60,000 bases of DNA from Symsagittifera roscoffensis (lineage: Eukaryota > Xenacoelomorpha > Acoela > Convolutidae): NCBI RefSeq assembly GCF_963678635.1, contig NC_087063.1:80587574-80647573 (forward strand), written 5' to 3'. Every line of letters begins with the position of its first letter. The stretch's first letter is position 1. Position numbers and translations under genes: made by a program. Below, one piece after another: positions 20,178 to 30,417 of this stretch. A model generated the notes under the pieces. The model was given only the letters and a program-made list of their open reading frames with translations. It did not search any database and was not told the DNA's origin.

Positions 20178-21034
20178 AAATTGGCAAATATTTGATTGGG
20201 TAACCAGAAGGAGCTGAAATTCCAAATTAATTGAAAGTAAAAGCCAATAATTAGGCCGTTGCTGATAATTGTTTCTATAACTATGCATAAATAAAAATAT
20301 CACGTGCTTTTTTCTTTGAATCCATTTGAAATTCTGTTTTCCAAGCTGAACAAATAAATTATTTTTTGAAATTTTTTGAAATAATTGCCAAGGTTCTTCA
20401 TCCTGAAATAACCCGAACTGATCTACAAAGACAGAAAAAAAACTTATCAAACAATTCCATAAACTAAGTCAAAGAAAAAACGCTGGTCATCCAAACTTCG
20501 GCTCTTATCCGTTTTTCCATATTATCATACTTGGTACACATTCGGGCTTCTTTTAGCGCCTCACACAAGCAGCAGTTTTAGGGTTTATATACCGGTTTTA
20601 ACTATGAAAACCGGATGTGTTTCTCATGGCCTACTTAGTCGCGTGTCAATTTTTATAAATCCTTGGCGAGCGTAAAAAAACTTTAAGCGTTGCCTGAACA
20701 CAAAATTTGGCGTTATGTTTCAACACTAGACAATTGTACTTTGTGGACTACAATGACAAAACCTTTAAGAAGTAAAACGGTGTAATTTAACGATATCCAC
20801 ACATTATTCATCCTGCTGAATAAGAAAACAAAAAAAGAAAAAATAAACTTGGGGAGGGGAGTGAAAAAAGCCAAATTTATGAGTTTTGTAAATCAAAAAT
20901 TTGTAATCGAGTTCAGAAGATTTTTAATCCTGTACTAGCGGAAAAACACTGCATCGACAGAATTTAAAAAAGTTAAATGTTTCACCAAAATTTCTGTTAA
21001 GTAGTTTGGAAATATCCTCAAAAAATTTTTTTTT
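20178..21034. other. No gene; possible diverged MITE at about 20500-20870
   Basis: GGCTCTTATCCGTTTTTCC at 20500, an interior resembling the MITE family (AACTATGAAAACCGGATGTG) and GGGGAGGGGAGTGAAAAAAGCC near 20870 suggest an older copy enlarged by an insertion. A 115-codon minus ORF (20103-20450) starts inside a MITE end and has no recognisable domain. Confidence 0.4.
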
Positions 21035-21412
21035 TGTGGAACTTGATCTGAACTACATTTTATTATTGGTCATAAATTAGATATTTTATCACTATAAAAT
21101 ATTTAATATTAACCAATTATGATCCATCTAACTAACAACCCACTTATTTGTAAGTTCTGAAATTACTTGTAATTTTAGCACCAGAGAGATTTGAAATTAA
21201 CTTTGAAATTAGTTACCTCTCCAAGAGAACTGTAGCAATCGCAATAAGCCAGTATACTCTAGATCTATTGAGCCTAGCAGAGACTAGTTAAACACCCTGA
21301 GACTAGTAGATATAAGGGTAAGATTAGGATCGGTATTGGACTAAGAAGTTGCACGAATCTATCCGGCCGAAAAAAAGATAGCGTGACGAACAGACGGTGT
21401 ACTCTATGAGTT
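21035..21412 (+). repeat. LTR of the C' copy
   Basis: Starts TGTGGAACTTGATCTGAAC and follows the element C LTR to CTCTATGAGTTA. The last stretch of the element C LTR (ATACACTCCAGTCCTAACTCA) is not matched. Similarity otherwise is high, with scattered substitutions and a few indels. Confidence 0.75.
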
Positions 21413-21435
21413 AGACCTAAAGACCAAACTTAGCA

Positions 21436-21877
21436 AATAAACAAACAATCGTACTACACAATTGTGAAATAAAAAAATCAAGAAAACGATCTCGTAATTA
21501 CCCCGCACAAACAAACAATTGGTTACATCCGAACAAAACGACAAACAATGAAAAGAAAAATTTTAAGTGAAAAAAGACAGATTACACGAAAAAATTTTTC
21601 AAAAAGAAGAAACGCAGTCTCCGAATCAGAAATCAGCAATTTAGACGCACTCTAAAAACTAAAAGACTCAGTATATAAAAACTACCCAATCCATGATCGA
21701 ATATACTTTTCCTATTCAAAAGCCACATCAAACTCATCAAAACAAGAAAAAAGACAAATAAAAAGGTTATACAAAGATAAACCAGTACATCTATACAATT
21801 GGAATCAACCAATCAGACATATTGAACATTACGCACTAACAGTCAGAAAACGAAAAAATGAGCCACACACAAAGTGA
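21436..21877 (+). pseudogene. ORF1 remnant of C'
   Basis: NKQTIVLHNCEI, then after a frameshift IGYIRTKRQTMKRKI and RQITRKNFSKRRNAVSESE, match the ORF1 protein of element C (NKQTIVLHNCEI, VGYIRTKRQTLKRKI, RQITRKRFSKNRNAFSESE). A TAA interrupts the frame after SNLDAL, where element C has DDFY. The remaining part extends beyond the end of element C ORF1 and closes at TGA 21875-21877. Function unknown; the conserved core is strongly basic. Confidence 0.65.
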
Positions 21878-22133
21878 CGAAAGTCCAGACGAAAACTCTG
21901 TTTTTCCGTTTCTTATCACTTCAATCCTTGATGATAGAGGACAAATACAATTTTGCAATAAACTAATCGCAAATTTATTTGAACAACGAATCTGCCCATG
22001 CGAAGCAGAATTCCCAGAATTAACAATCAAAAGACAAATTGTCGAACATTATTTAAAAAGAATATGTAACCTAACACAACAATATGGAATCTACACCATA
22101 GAACTCAGTACACCAAGAAAAATTTCATGGTAA
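21858..22133 (+). pseudogene. N-terminal gag-like frame of C' (truncated)
   Basis: 91 residues with its own ATG, overlapping the last 20 bp of the ORF1 remnant in another frame. It occupies the position of the gag N terminus in element C and has a similar helical, hydrophobic-polar pattern (LTIKRQIVEHYLKRICNLTQ compared with VRHEITLLSSYLNIIKENF). Direct identity is low. It ends at TAA shortly before the element B LTR. Confidence 0.5.
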
Positions 22134-22178
22134 AAATGTTATCCAAACAGACGACATCGGCATAAAATTTTCAAAGGT

Positions 22179-23914
22179 TGTAACATTCGCCCGGAAGATA
22201 TATATCGACGGAAAATAAAACTAAGTCCTAAGACGACTGGCCAACGTCTAAACAGAGCTTTACATGCTTTTAACAGTTCTTTTGGCGGTCTTTCTAACAA
22301 CGGGTCGACAAAAACGTTACTGTTCTCTGGCTTCGACCAGAACGCTCAAATTAACTAGATTACCTGCAGAAATAGTTAGCTCATGGCTGGGTTTCAGTAT
22401 ACCCAGACCACGAGGTCATTTCTAAAAACAGGGACACTACTATTTATTGAATTATTATTGTTTTTGTTCAGTAGATAAAAATCATCATCTCCATCGAAGT
22501 TGGATCAACCCTTTCCCCCCAACTCCTAGCTTCTCATCCTAGCAAATTGAATTCAGATGTTAATTAAATTCAATTCAGGACATAATAAGGAAGCTAAAAA
22601 ATTATATAAAAGGCTGAGAGTTTCAGTCCCGAGACCCCTCCGGATTCTGGAATCCGGGGAAATAAGACTCTTATTCTCCTTCCGGAAGGCTGTCTTCCAC
22701 ATTTCACCGTCGTTCGCAACGGCCTTGCAAAACTATTGTAGCGACACAATAGTTGCAATTCGGAAGGGTCTCTGCTAACTCTGCAATTTGTCGTTGTTTT
22801 TCAATCACAATCTTCGTCGTTATCGCTATCGCAACTAATTTTGTTGTGTTTATTTCAGTTTCTTCTCTAAGATGGCCGTTTTTGACGTTTCGTAGAATTT
22901 TTATGTCACCAATTCGATTTTTTAAAATTTAGGAATTTCCGAATCCTTCAGCCTTCACGATTTGTCCAATCGTTAGAATAACGCTCTTATTCCTCCAAAA
23001 TCGCCAATTCGCAAGGTTCGCTGCTAAAAACTCGAAATTGCCGCTTACTCATTTTTTCCATTCTGGTCGAAAGTCACATACTCCCCGGACAGTCCGGTCA
23101 ATGTCCTCATTGAACCTCGCAATGTTCGTAAAATTGGTACAGTGTCATCGAACAGAATTTACAAAATGCACGAAATCACTTTTATCCGCGTCATATCGAC
23201 TCACTGCAGAATATAAATGGCATCATACTACATCACTATAGCCTTCAAATTTCTCACTAATCGGCACATTGAGGATCTGACCTAAGATAAAAACATCTTT
23301 TCTGACTTCCAATGTCAATTTCCTAATTTTAAAACTTCTTCTCCTAGATTTTAAAAGATGTTGGTTTGCAGGACAGTGCCGCCAACCAACAAGCTAAAAT
23401 TATCCTACTATGCTTCTTCCCTTCGGAAATCCTGCTTGTCATTGTGCTGAATATTAAAACTAAGTAACTCTGTGGTTAGAAAGCACAATGAAACAATCTC
23501 CCTTTTCAAGAGATTATCCACGTCTTTCGTGTCACCACAAAGTGATCAGTCGTCCTAATTGATTAGAAACAATCATGCAGGCCGGAATATTTAAATATAC
23601 TCTTTACTCAAGCCTTTCTAAATAAATAAAAATCGTCTCTAAAGCCACTTAACTAAAAATCAAAATGCAAATTTATAAATGCTACAAATTCTTCAACGTT
23701 CAAAACTCAACTAAATTTTTCAGTTTTCAATTACAACTTGGTTGCTTGGTTTCTCACTTGAGTTTTTTTTTCACACACACAAAACAATTCTGAGTTTTAA
23801 CTTCTTCTTTTTCCGCATTTCTTTGTTTTTTCTCTTTTTGTCGTTTACAAGTTCTAAAACTTCTAAATTCTTCTAATTTTCCTTCTTTTTGCCTCTTGTT
23901 CTCTCGACTATTCG
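22179..23914 (-). repeat. 3' untranslated region and 3' LTR of element B
   Basis: Homologous along its length to 138-1360 of copy A on the opposite strand. The forward strand starts TGTAACATTCGCCCGGAAGA at 22179, the reverse of the ...GGGCGAATGTTACA end of copy A. It abuts the truncated C' copy directly. The internal LTR start is not resolved. A strong TATATAAAAGG (about 22604) faces the plus strand, opposite to the element genes. Confidence 0.6.
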
Positions 23915-24970
23915 TCAATGTTCCATCTCTTCCTCCTGTGATACTGACTCTGCACTTTCAGTTTCTGCGTCTTGCAACACATCGTTAGCTATTCTGACGC
24001 TGTTGGTAGCAGTCCTCCAACACTTCTGCTCTTCTACCCTCTTTTTGCAACAAGGTAGGGGATCCACGTTAGATTCTCTGTTCCTGCAGAAGCTGTTGTG
24101 GAGACACAACGTCACATTTCTCTCCAAATCTTCCTTCAACATCTCTGCCTTCTCCTTTCCACTACGTTCACTTGTCCTGGAAATTCTTTTCACAGCAGTG
24201 TTCACTGCACTCCGATGAGTCACAAAAGCTCGCTTGAAAGCTCCTGTTCCAATGTCCAGCTGATATTCACTGTACACTCTGCCGTGCTTCGACATATGCT
24301 TCTTAACATATTCATACAACCATGCAGTCATGTTAGCTCTGAACCATGGCATCAATCGTCTTCTTGCCCATGTCTTTTTCACTTCCATCGGAATGCTTAG
24401 AATCTTGCACATTGTCTGAAAAGATCTAAATCTTTCAGACAATCCAGTTTCTGCAATTTTTCTCTCGTTGGCGCTCCTGTATTTTGTTCTCTTTCACATG
24501 AGCTTCCAGCCATCGTATCGCCATCATAACTCTCACTATCACTATCGTTATAGGCAGTGATGAGTCTGGTAAACCCATGGAGAGCAGCTCTCCACAGTGT
24601 CAGATCAACACAAGATTACTACGCCGTGGTACCACCATGTTTGCTGCAAGCAATGGCAGGGAAAATCATCATGTGTTGACATGATGCTCCTCCAATTACG
24701 TTTTCCCGAAGCTTCCAGTAATGGTTCCACTTCCATCATCACTCGGTGGACTTCAAAGTTCTCGTCTACTGTTTTGTAATCTGTAACGGTTGTTCCTCTC
24801 TGTTTCTGTCTCTCAAAGTCCCTGAAGTTCCCACTCACGTATCCCATGAACTTCCTTCCCAGTATCAATTCCAACTCCTCCTTTGTTGTCTCTGGAACTG
24901 CTGAGAACATCTTACATAGCAGCTCGTAAGATTTTTCGGACATTCTTGTCAGTCTCACACACTTTGGCAC
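23915..24970 (-). pseudogene. Element B polyprotein, C-terminal segment
   Basis: Two frames, 24970-24605 and 24442-23915, are linked through another frame (CVDLTLWRAALHGF ... DLFRQCARF) that bridges the gap, so two compensating one-base shifts are present. The first follows TAA 24980-24982 in the same frame as the 578-residue ORF upstream. The text includes VRLTRMSEKSYELLCKMF and a basic, helical part (VKKTWARRRLMPWFRANM), then a Cys-containing stretch and an acidic tail that matches copy A at 1-137. No known domain is recognised. Confidence 0.6.
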
Positions 24971-24979
24971 TGAGAAGGC

Positions 24980-26716
24980 TTAATCCACGATCGTTCTCGT
25001 ACTTTGTACATCCACAGCTACGAAATGCACCGGGTATCTGCTCTTGCACATTGAAACCAACGTCGATCCCACCAAATATCGTGCTCCTGATGGTCTACAA
25101 TAAGTCTCACTGTGTCTGATGTTCATTTCCGCCTCGATCGCTTCCCTCCATTTTCGTATATGTTTCTGCTCGGTTTGCAAAACTCCTGGGAATTTTTCTA
25201 CACTGATGGCAGTGACAATCTGATGTCTCGGTTCTAGATTCAATAGTGACTCTAAAGAACTAAACATGCTGTAGAATCCTAGTGCAGTCACTAGATTCAC
25301 CTCGATTCCTCCATGGCAATCCGCGATCAGTTCCGTTTCCGTCCTTGCTTTCATCGCGACATTCACAAACAGTATCGTCAATTGCTTGTGTTGTCTCTCT
25401 AGGGTTTTCACACAACCCAGACCTCCACAAACGTGACCTTTCAGTCCACAGACTTCCGCCAGACAGCTACCAGGTTTGACCCAGTCTTCTGGTCCCCAGC
25501 CAGGCAACTCCACTTTATCTTCCCCGTTGCTCCTAGAGGCCGATATCATCACATTATATATGATGTTAAGGTCAAGCAGGTTACAGTCTGCATTCAGCTC
25601 CCTCTGCACATCTTGTGTCGCCCGTAATATTGAGTCAGCGTTGGAACTAGGAAACCATGATGGCCTCATCAATTCCCACACTACCATCAAGCTCGTTTTC
25701 AGTAATTCATCTGAGAATCCCAACCCAAATTCCACTCTTTTGTCGGATTTTGGTACGGAAGGTGCAGTCACCTCTTCTTCCAAGACCAGTCCCAATTTGA
25801 TCTGAGGATTGGTAGCGCTCTTAATCGTTACAATTCTCGACGTCCAGAATCTTAGCAACACTGCCTGCTCGTAATCAAAGATGCAATCGCGTATGTCTTC
25901 AATCAGGAACGGGTTGTACGCTATCCCTATGATTCCGGATACGTAGCCGTACGACTTCTTCTTGATCGGTCCACAGTATTCACTGGATTTCGGCAGTGCC
26001 CCCATAGATTCTTCAGCGAGTCTCAGCTCCTTGTTTGAAAATCTCCTGATTTCGTCTACCTTTCTCATGGGCTCTAACTCCTCGAGTTCTTTCATATTCA
26101 CCCTCATCGGTTTGCTTTGATGCATATCTAGCAGTGCTAGCAAGAGTACGGCTTTTGCTCGCTCATCGCCCTCCCTCAGCATCTTGACACAGGTGTTCAA
26201 TGCTGGTATTGAAATCTGCTCTATCATGAATTGAATGAAACAGAGAGCGTCTCTCCGCTTCGCACACGCTACTGCTGCTCCCTCTTGGATTATCAGATCC
26301 CTCGGGTTCGTCATAAGGAAAACCTTTTCTTCTTTTGACCTCTTCCTTTCTTCTGAATTATATTCTTCGCGTGTCAGTCCCATCATGCGCAAGGCAAACC
26401 TCTGTTGTAATTCGGATCTCACGTAAAGTACTGCCATGAGAGCGTGTATCCTAGGCGCAGCCCTCATTTCCTCTTCGAAGTACCGTAACACCACTGCTTT
26501 CCATGGAAGGCGCACCAACTGCTCCATCGTTTCTGCCTGTATCTCAGACGACGCTAAAGTCCCGTACGCCTTCTGCTTGAGGGTGGTGCCTTGCGACATT
26601 GTCTCCATATAACTCTCCATGGCACTCTTGTCTTCCAGAGCCATCAGATACCCTCTAGCCGAGTTTCGGTACTCCAACATCTCCATGTATCCGCCGGCGG
26701 GTTCATCTATCGACAC
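24980..26716 (-). CDS. Element B polyprotein segment of unknown function (578 residues)
   Basis: The longest intact stretch of element B. It is mainly helical and mixed-charge, with no signal peptide, membrane segment or zinc-finger pattern obvious. Notable stretches are GYVSGIIGIAYNPFLIED near the middle and CLAEVCGLKGHVCGGLGC further on, a Cys-rich loop that could bind metal. The frame continues after TAA 24980 into the C-terminal segment, so it is one part of a polyprotein and the first Met may not be a real start. It is not RT, RNase H, protease or integrase. I do not recognise the family and assign no function. Confidence 0.6.
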   Translation of the reverse strand: MSIDEPAGGYMEMLEYRNSARGYLMALEDKSAMESYMETMSQGTTLKQKAYGTLASSEIQAETMEQLVRLPWKAVVLRYFEEEMRAAPRIHALMAVLYVRSELQQRFALRMMGLTREEYNSEERKRSKEEKVFLMTNPRDLIIQEGAAVACAKRRDALCFIQFMIEQISIPALNTCVKMLREGDERAKAVLLLALLDMHQSKPMRVNMKELEELEPMRKVDEIRRFSNKELRLAEESMGALPKSSEYCGPIKKKSYGYVSGIIGIAYNPFLIEDIRDCIFDYEQAVLLRFWTSRIVTIKSATNPQIKLGLVLEEEVTAPSVPKSDKRVEFGLGFSDELLKTSLMVVWELMRPSWFPSSNADSILRATQDVQRELNADCNLLDLNIIYNVMISASRSNGEDKVELPGWGPEDWVKPGSCLAEVCGLKGHVCGGLGCVKTLERQHKQLTILFVNVAMKARTETELIADCHGGIEVNLVTALGFYSMFSSLESLLNLEPRHQIVTAISVEKFPGVLQTEQKHIRKWREAIEAEMNIRHSETYCRPSGARYLVGSTLVSMCKSRYPVHFVAVDVQSTRTIVD

Positions 26717-26787
26717 AGCCTCCGATACTGTCAGTCAGTTATACTCCACTGGAACTAGTTGTCCTGCGACATTTCCCTTTCCGTGAT

Positions 26788-27479
26788 TCATGATTCTCCA
26801 CATTGGCTGAGTATTTCCATTTCCAAGGTCGCTCCAGTCAGAGTGCGGTCACTCCTTTTGGATTTGTAACCTGTTGAATTTATCCCCGCCATGAGAATGG
26901 GTGGCACCATCGCTACATCAGTTAACATTTTGTCCGTGCGAGGCAATTGATAATCAACTTGTCCCAAATCCATGACCTCTTCGACTCGTTTTCTTTCCGC
27001 TGAATTGACAGCTTTTATCGTCTTTCCTACTCTCCTCGGCATCACTTTGCTGCCTAACTTCATTTTCACCTCGTTGATTTTATCAGTCACCAATTTCGAT
27101 CGCATCATTCCTTTCCTGGTTCTTGACAGATACACCACCTCTCCTTTTTCATCCTGAGGTGTCATCTTGATGGGAGAGTTCGCTTCACTTTCATCAGTGC
27201 CTGATCAATCAACAACTCACTCAATCTCCCTTCACACTCATCACGCTTGTCAAGAACTTTTCGCATCAATGTTCGGTTGAGACCTGTTTTCAAAATGGAC
27301 TGGGTCCCATAGCTCTGAACTACTGTCCAGACTTCTTCCATGAATGCCACTCTGTCCAATCTACATCCCGTCCTATTCTCATGGTCTCGGTGATGTACTT
27401 CCCACTCTTTTTCGGGCAACGTTCCCAAGAAAGGTACTCTGGCTGAGCCCTCTATTCTTCTTCTTCTAGGTGGTTCCAT
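26788..27479 (-). pseudogene. Element B polyprotein segment, basic, frameshifted
   Basis: Two frames, 27479-27162 and 27165-26788, overlap as ATGA. The second frame starts with PQDEKGEVVYLSRTRKGMM and is rich in Lys and Arg (KMKLGSKVMPRRVGKTIKAV). In this decayed element the overlap is more likely a chance result of a one-base shift than a designed start. It might be a nucleic-acid-binding part of the polyprotein, but no family is recognised. Confidence 0.5.
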
Positions 27480-27530
27480 GAGGATTATTTGTTCGTTATT
27501 TCTCGAATTGCCAGGAGAGCTGCTCTCCGG

Positions 27531-28014
27531 CTAATTCCGTTTCATTTCTGCAAAGACTGACGGAGGCTCCAGTGTCGATGTGCCTTCATCTGCTGGCTCA
27601 ATCGCCTCCAACGTGTCCGCGTTTTTCTCAAAATCACTGAGGAAACCCAAAATCCAGGCTGGATACTCCCCCTGTCGATGCCCTGTCGTCTTCCCCACCA
27701 GCTTGATTTGCATCTTGTTGCATGGGTTCTTCTGTTTGACGGCTTACTACCTGTCCATCATCTCCTTCTGACGTAGTCCTCTTCGAGCGTGAGGGTCCTT
27801 GCTTTTCAGTGTCGGCTCCTTCCGGAAACTTCTGTATGATCAATGTACCGGCCGATCTATCTTCCTCTTCTCCATGGACCACTTTGATTTCCTCACAACC
27901 GAAGGGTGCTAGGAAGGTTCTCATCTGCAGCGTTCCTACTACCGTCAACTCCGGTTTCACACTAGTCAGGATCAAGGAGCTCTCGAGCAGTTCGGTCCTG
28001 CCTCTCATCTTCAT
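27531..28014 (-). pseudogene. Element B polyprotein segment, acidic linker
   Basis: Two frames (28014-27634 and 27713-27531) overlap and read as one text if shifted: ELLESSLILTSVKPELTVVG, an acidic and Gln-rich linker, then PAWILGFLSDFEKNADTLEA. The low-complexity middle suggests a flexible linker between larger folded parts. No domain assignment is possible. Confidence 0.5.
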
Positions 28015-28287
28015 AGGCGCTAGGCCTAATACCGACCACCCCTTATCAAATCCTCCAGGCTTAGGAGTCGCAGCGTTGCTTATTCACGTCCTCGTCGCTT
28101 GATCCGTATAGGCAAATCGCGTATACTGTAACACGGCGGCATTCCTTCCCACAAAGTATGTATCCATCGTTGCCATGAATTGCCCTATTCTCCTTTCATT
28201 GGTTCCAAATGCTCTTAACCTAGGAATTTGTACCACGGAGACTGCTCCGAGCAACATCCTTTTTATCAGAGGGAATTCAGGGATTGC

Positions 28288-30412
28288 TTACGGCAGCTTC
28301 TCGTAATCACCCCAGTCTTTCGTCTCTTCTCTCACCTTGTGATATGCTGCAGTGAGACGAGAAACTCTGGTCATTTCACCATTTGTTTTGTCATAGGGTC
28401 TCAGATTCCAGAGCTTCGGAAACACCTCGATGTGCCCTCTCTCTACTTCTCCCATACGATCACGGAAGTGATCGTCAAAGTTGATGACTGTCATCTCTGG
28501 CTCTGATATTTTCGCAAACAACAGATCTTCACTCATGAGCTCCCGCAATGCGTGCTGCTCACACCAGTTCAGCACACTACCGTCCACTGCAGATATGAGG
28601 TTCAGGTGCAGCACCGACCTCCTATATGCTTCCACCTTAACATCAGGGAACGCAAACGTGACTGCTGGTCCATAGATCACTGTCACAAACTCCGTGGCTC
28701 CTCTGATCAACGCTAAGGGATCGGTCCTCATAGCCAAGCTCAGATCGGTTAGTAGGGGCATGCCCCCAACATGTCGTCTCACATCTTCTTCTCTTTCGAT
28801 AGTCTCATCTTCTCCCGTTCCAAAGCGATTTTGTTGTAAGAGATATTGGATAAGAGTGTGTCTCAGGTCTCTTATCTTATTCCACGAGTCCGCGGCTTTC
28901 TTCATGCCTAAATTCCTCACCCTCTCTCTCATCTGCTCTGGACAGCGTTTCAATTTCATTAGTCCTCCCAAGTTTCCGTGGGTAATCGCAATCAGTGTTA
29001 GAAGCCCATCTAACCGCAGGTTCTGAATTCCTTCGATGAGCAGCATCGCCGGTCCTTTCACGAAACTCTCTGCTCCAAACGTCACGAACAAGGCTAGTAG
29101 TTCCACTATTGACAATTCCACTGCTGCTTGGAGGAACTCCTTTATCAAGTAATGAGGGACTTTCGGGTAGACTTCTGCCAAGAAGGACGCGGTACATCCG
29201 GCTCCCAACCCTTCCAGCATGCTATCTGTCCGTTCAAAGCCTTCTTGCCCCTTCACTACCTGGGTACAGAAGGTTTCCACGGTAATCTGACACATTCTGT
29301 TCACAAACTCAGCTGTCTTTTCTTCAGCATTTGCCGCCCGGTTCACCTCCTTTAACAAGTAGGCATGGATCTTCGTGATCATCATGGGGCCTTGCTCAAA
29401 AGCATCTGCACCCAATGCCGCTACTCGAGAACTTAGGTGTAGCCACTGGTTGGCCTCCGGTTTGGTTCTCAAAACCATCGCCTCCAATTGAGCTCTAGTC
29501 TCCTGGAAATTTTTCCTTCTCGCGTTTTCACCTGTCACTTCCATTGCTCGGAACCACAAGTCGTTCGACATCGCTATGACCACTCGATGGTCGTCGTCTA
29601 TTTCCGGTTTCAGTTTGAGCTGTCGACTTAAATTGGACAGTTCCAACCCCAGCACCTCGTCCAATACTAACATGTGCAGCGCATGGTCCTTGAATCCTCT
29701 CATCGCGTTCGAGATATCTGACCCCACCGCGGGTAGTTCAGCCCTGAGTAGTCTCAGGTTCTCCATTTCTATCATGCGATTTGGGGCCGATATGATCACA
29801 TCATATTTCCCTTCCGAAAGCAAGATCACGATCGCATACAAGAATTTCAGTCCATCCGGAGATATGCATACCCCGGGGACAGCGCGAATACTACTCTCGG
29901 TGTCACCTTGGTGAACGACCTCTCCTTCGTCGCATCCACCACTTCACCCATTGACTCAAGGATATCTTTTATCGCTGGCCACACAGCATTCTCTGCCTTT
30001 GTAGGATCTCTGAGTCTGCTCAGAAAACCTCTAGTGTGTAGATGGTCATTGATGCCAGCAAACAGGATCGTAATTGGGTTCATGTCCGTCTGACTTTGTA
30101 CCCATATAGCCAGAGATACCGATTGCAGTAGGTCCAGATCGACCGCTGCCAACATTATGACGTCCGGCCAAAACAGAGACTTGGAAGTATACACGAACTC
30201 TGAATTCACTACTATCATGATCTTGGCCTTCCTTATTTCCGCTTTGTCATACGCGGCGAAAATGGTCTCATCCTTCTTTCTCGCTTTCAATCCGCCGTAT
30301 CTTTGGACATCACCATCTTGACTCACTATTTTCGGGTATATTCTTTCCTTCACATGACCAGGGGTGTCGTCAGCTGCCTAAACATCTTCACATGTTGTCC
30401 AATCGGCGCCAT
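28288..30412 (-). pseudogene. Element B polyprotein segment, possible SGNH/GDSL-hydrolase-like domain
   Basis: Two frames, 30412-29847 (first Met 30412 or 30353) and 29841-28288 (517 residues), join by a one-base shift near 29850. The N-terminal part alternates hydrophobic strands and helices: KIMIVVNSEF, DVIMLAAVDLDLL, PITILFAGINDHL, PRVVFALSPGYAYL. The GIND in the third strand resembles the GxND block of SGNH hydrolases, and KDHALHML further on could hold the late His. A clear block I GDS serine is not visible, so this is a structural guess. The last 350 residues are helical and unassigned. The segment starts within 6 bp of the tandem-duplication border, where an integrase would be expected. 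Confidence 0.5.
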
Positions 30413-30417
30413 CGTCG

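Larger units (their letters stand above)
21035..22178 (+). mobile_element. Truncated relative of element C (C'): LTR, ORF1 remnant, gag start
   Basis: The first 380 bp match the reverse complement of the LTR at 42739-43152 closely (for example ACTAACAACCCACTTATTTG and GATTAGGATCGGTATT). Then come remnants of ORF1 and the start of a gag-like frame. The copy ends abruptly at 22178, exactly where the LTR of element B begins, so element B apparently inserted into it. Unlike element C, the LTR passes almost directly into ORF1, so the long leader seen at 59595-60000 is missing here. Confidence 0.75.

Noticed and set aside
27162-27165. ATGA overlap inside element B as translational coupling
   Set aside because: This element is full of one-base shifts, and the text continues across the joint as one decayed polyprotein.
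24098-29914. Plus-strand ORFs of about 100 residues opposite element B
   Set aside because: Shadows of the G/C-richer minus-strand coding sequence; no motifs.
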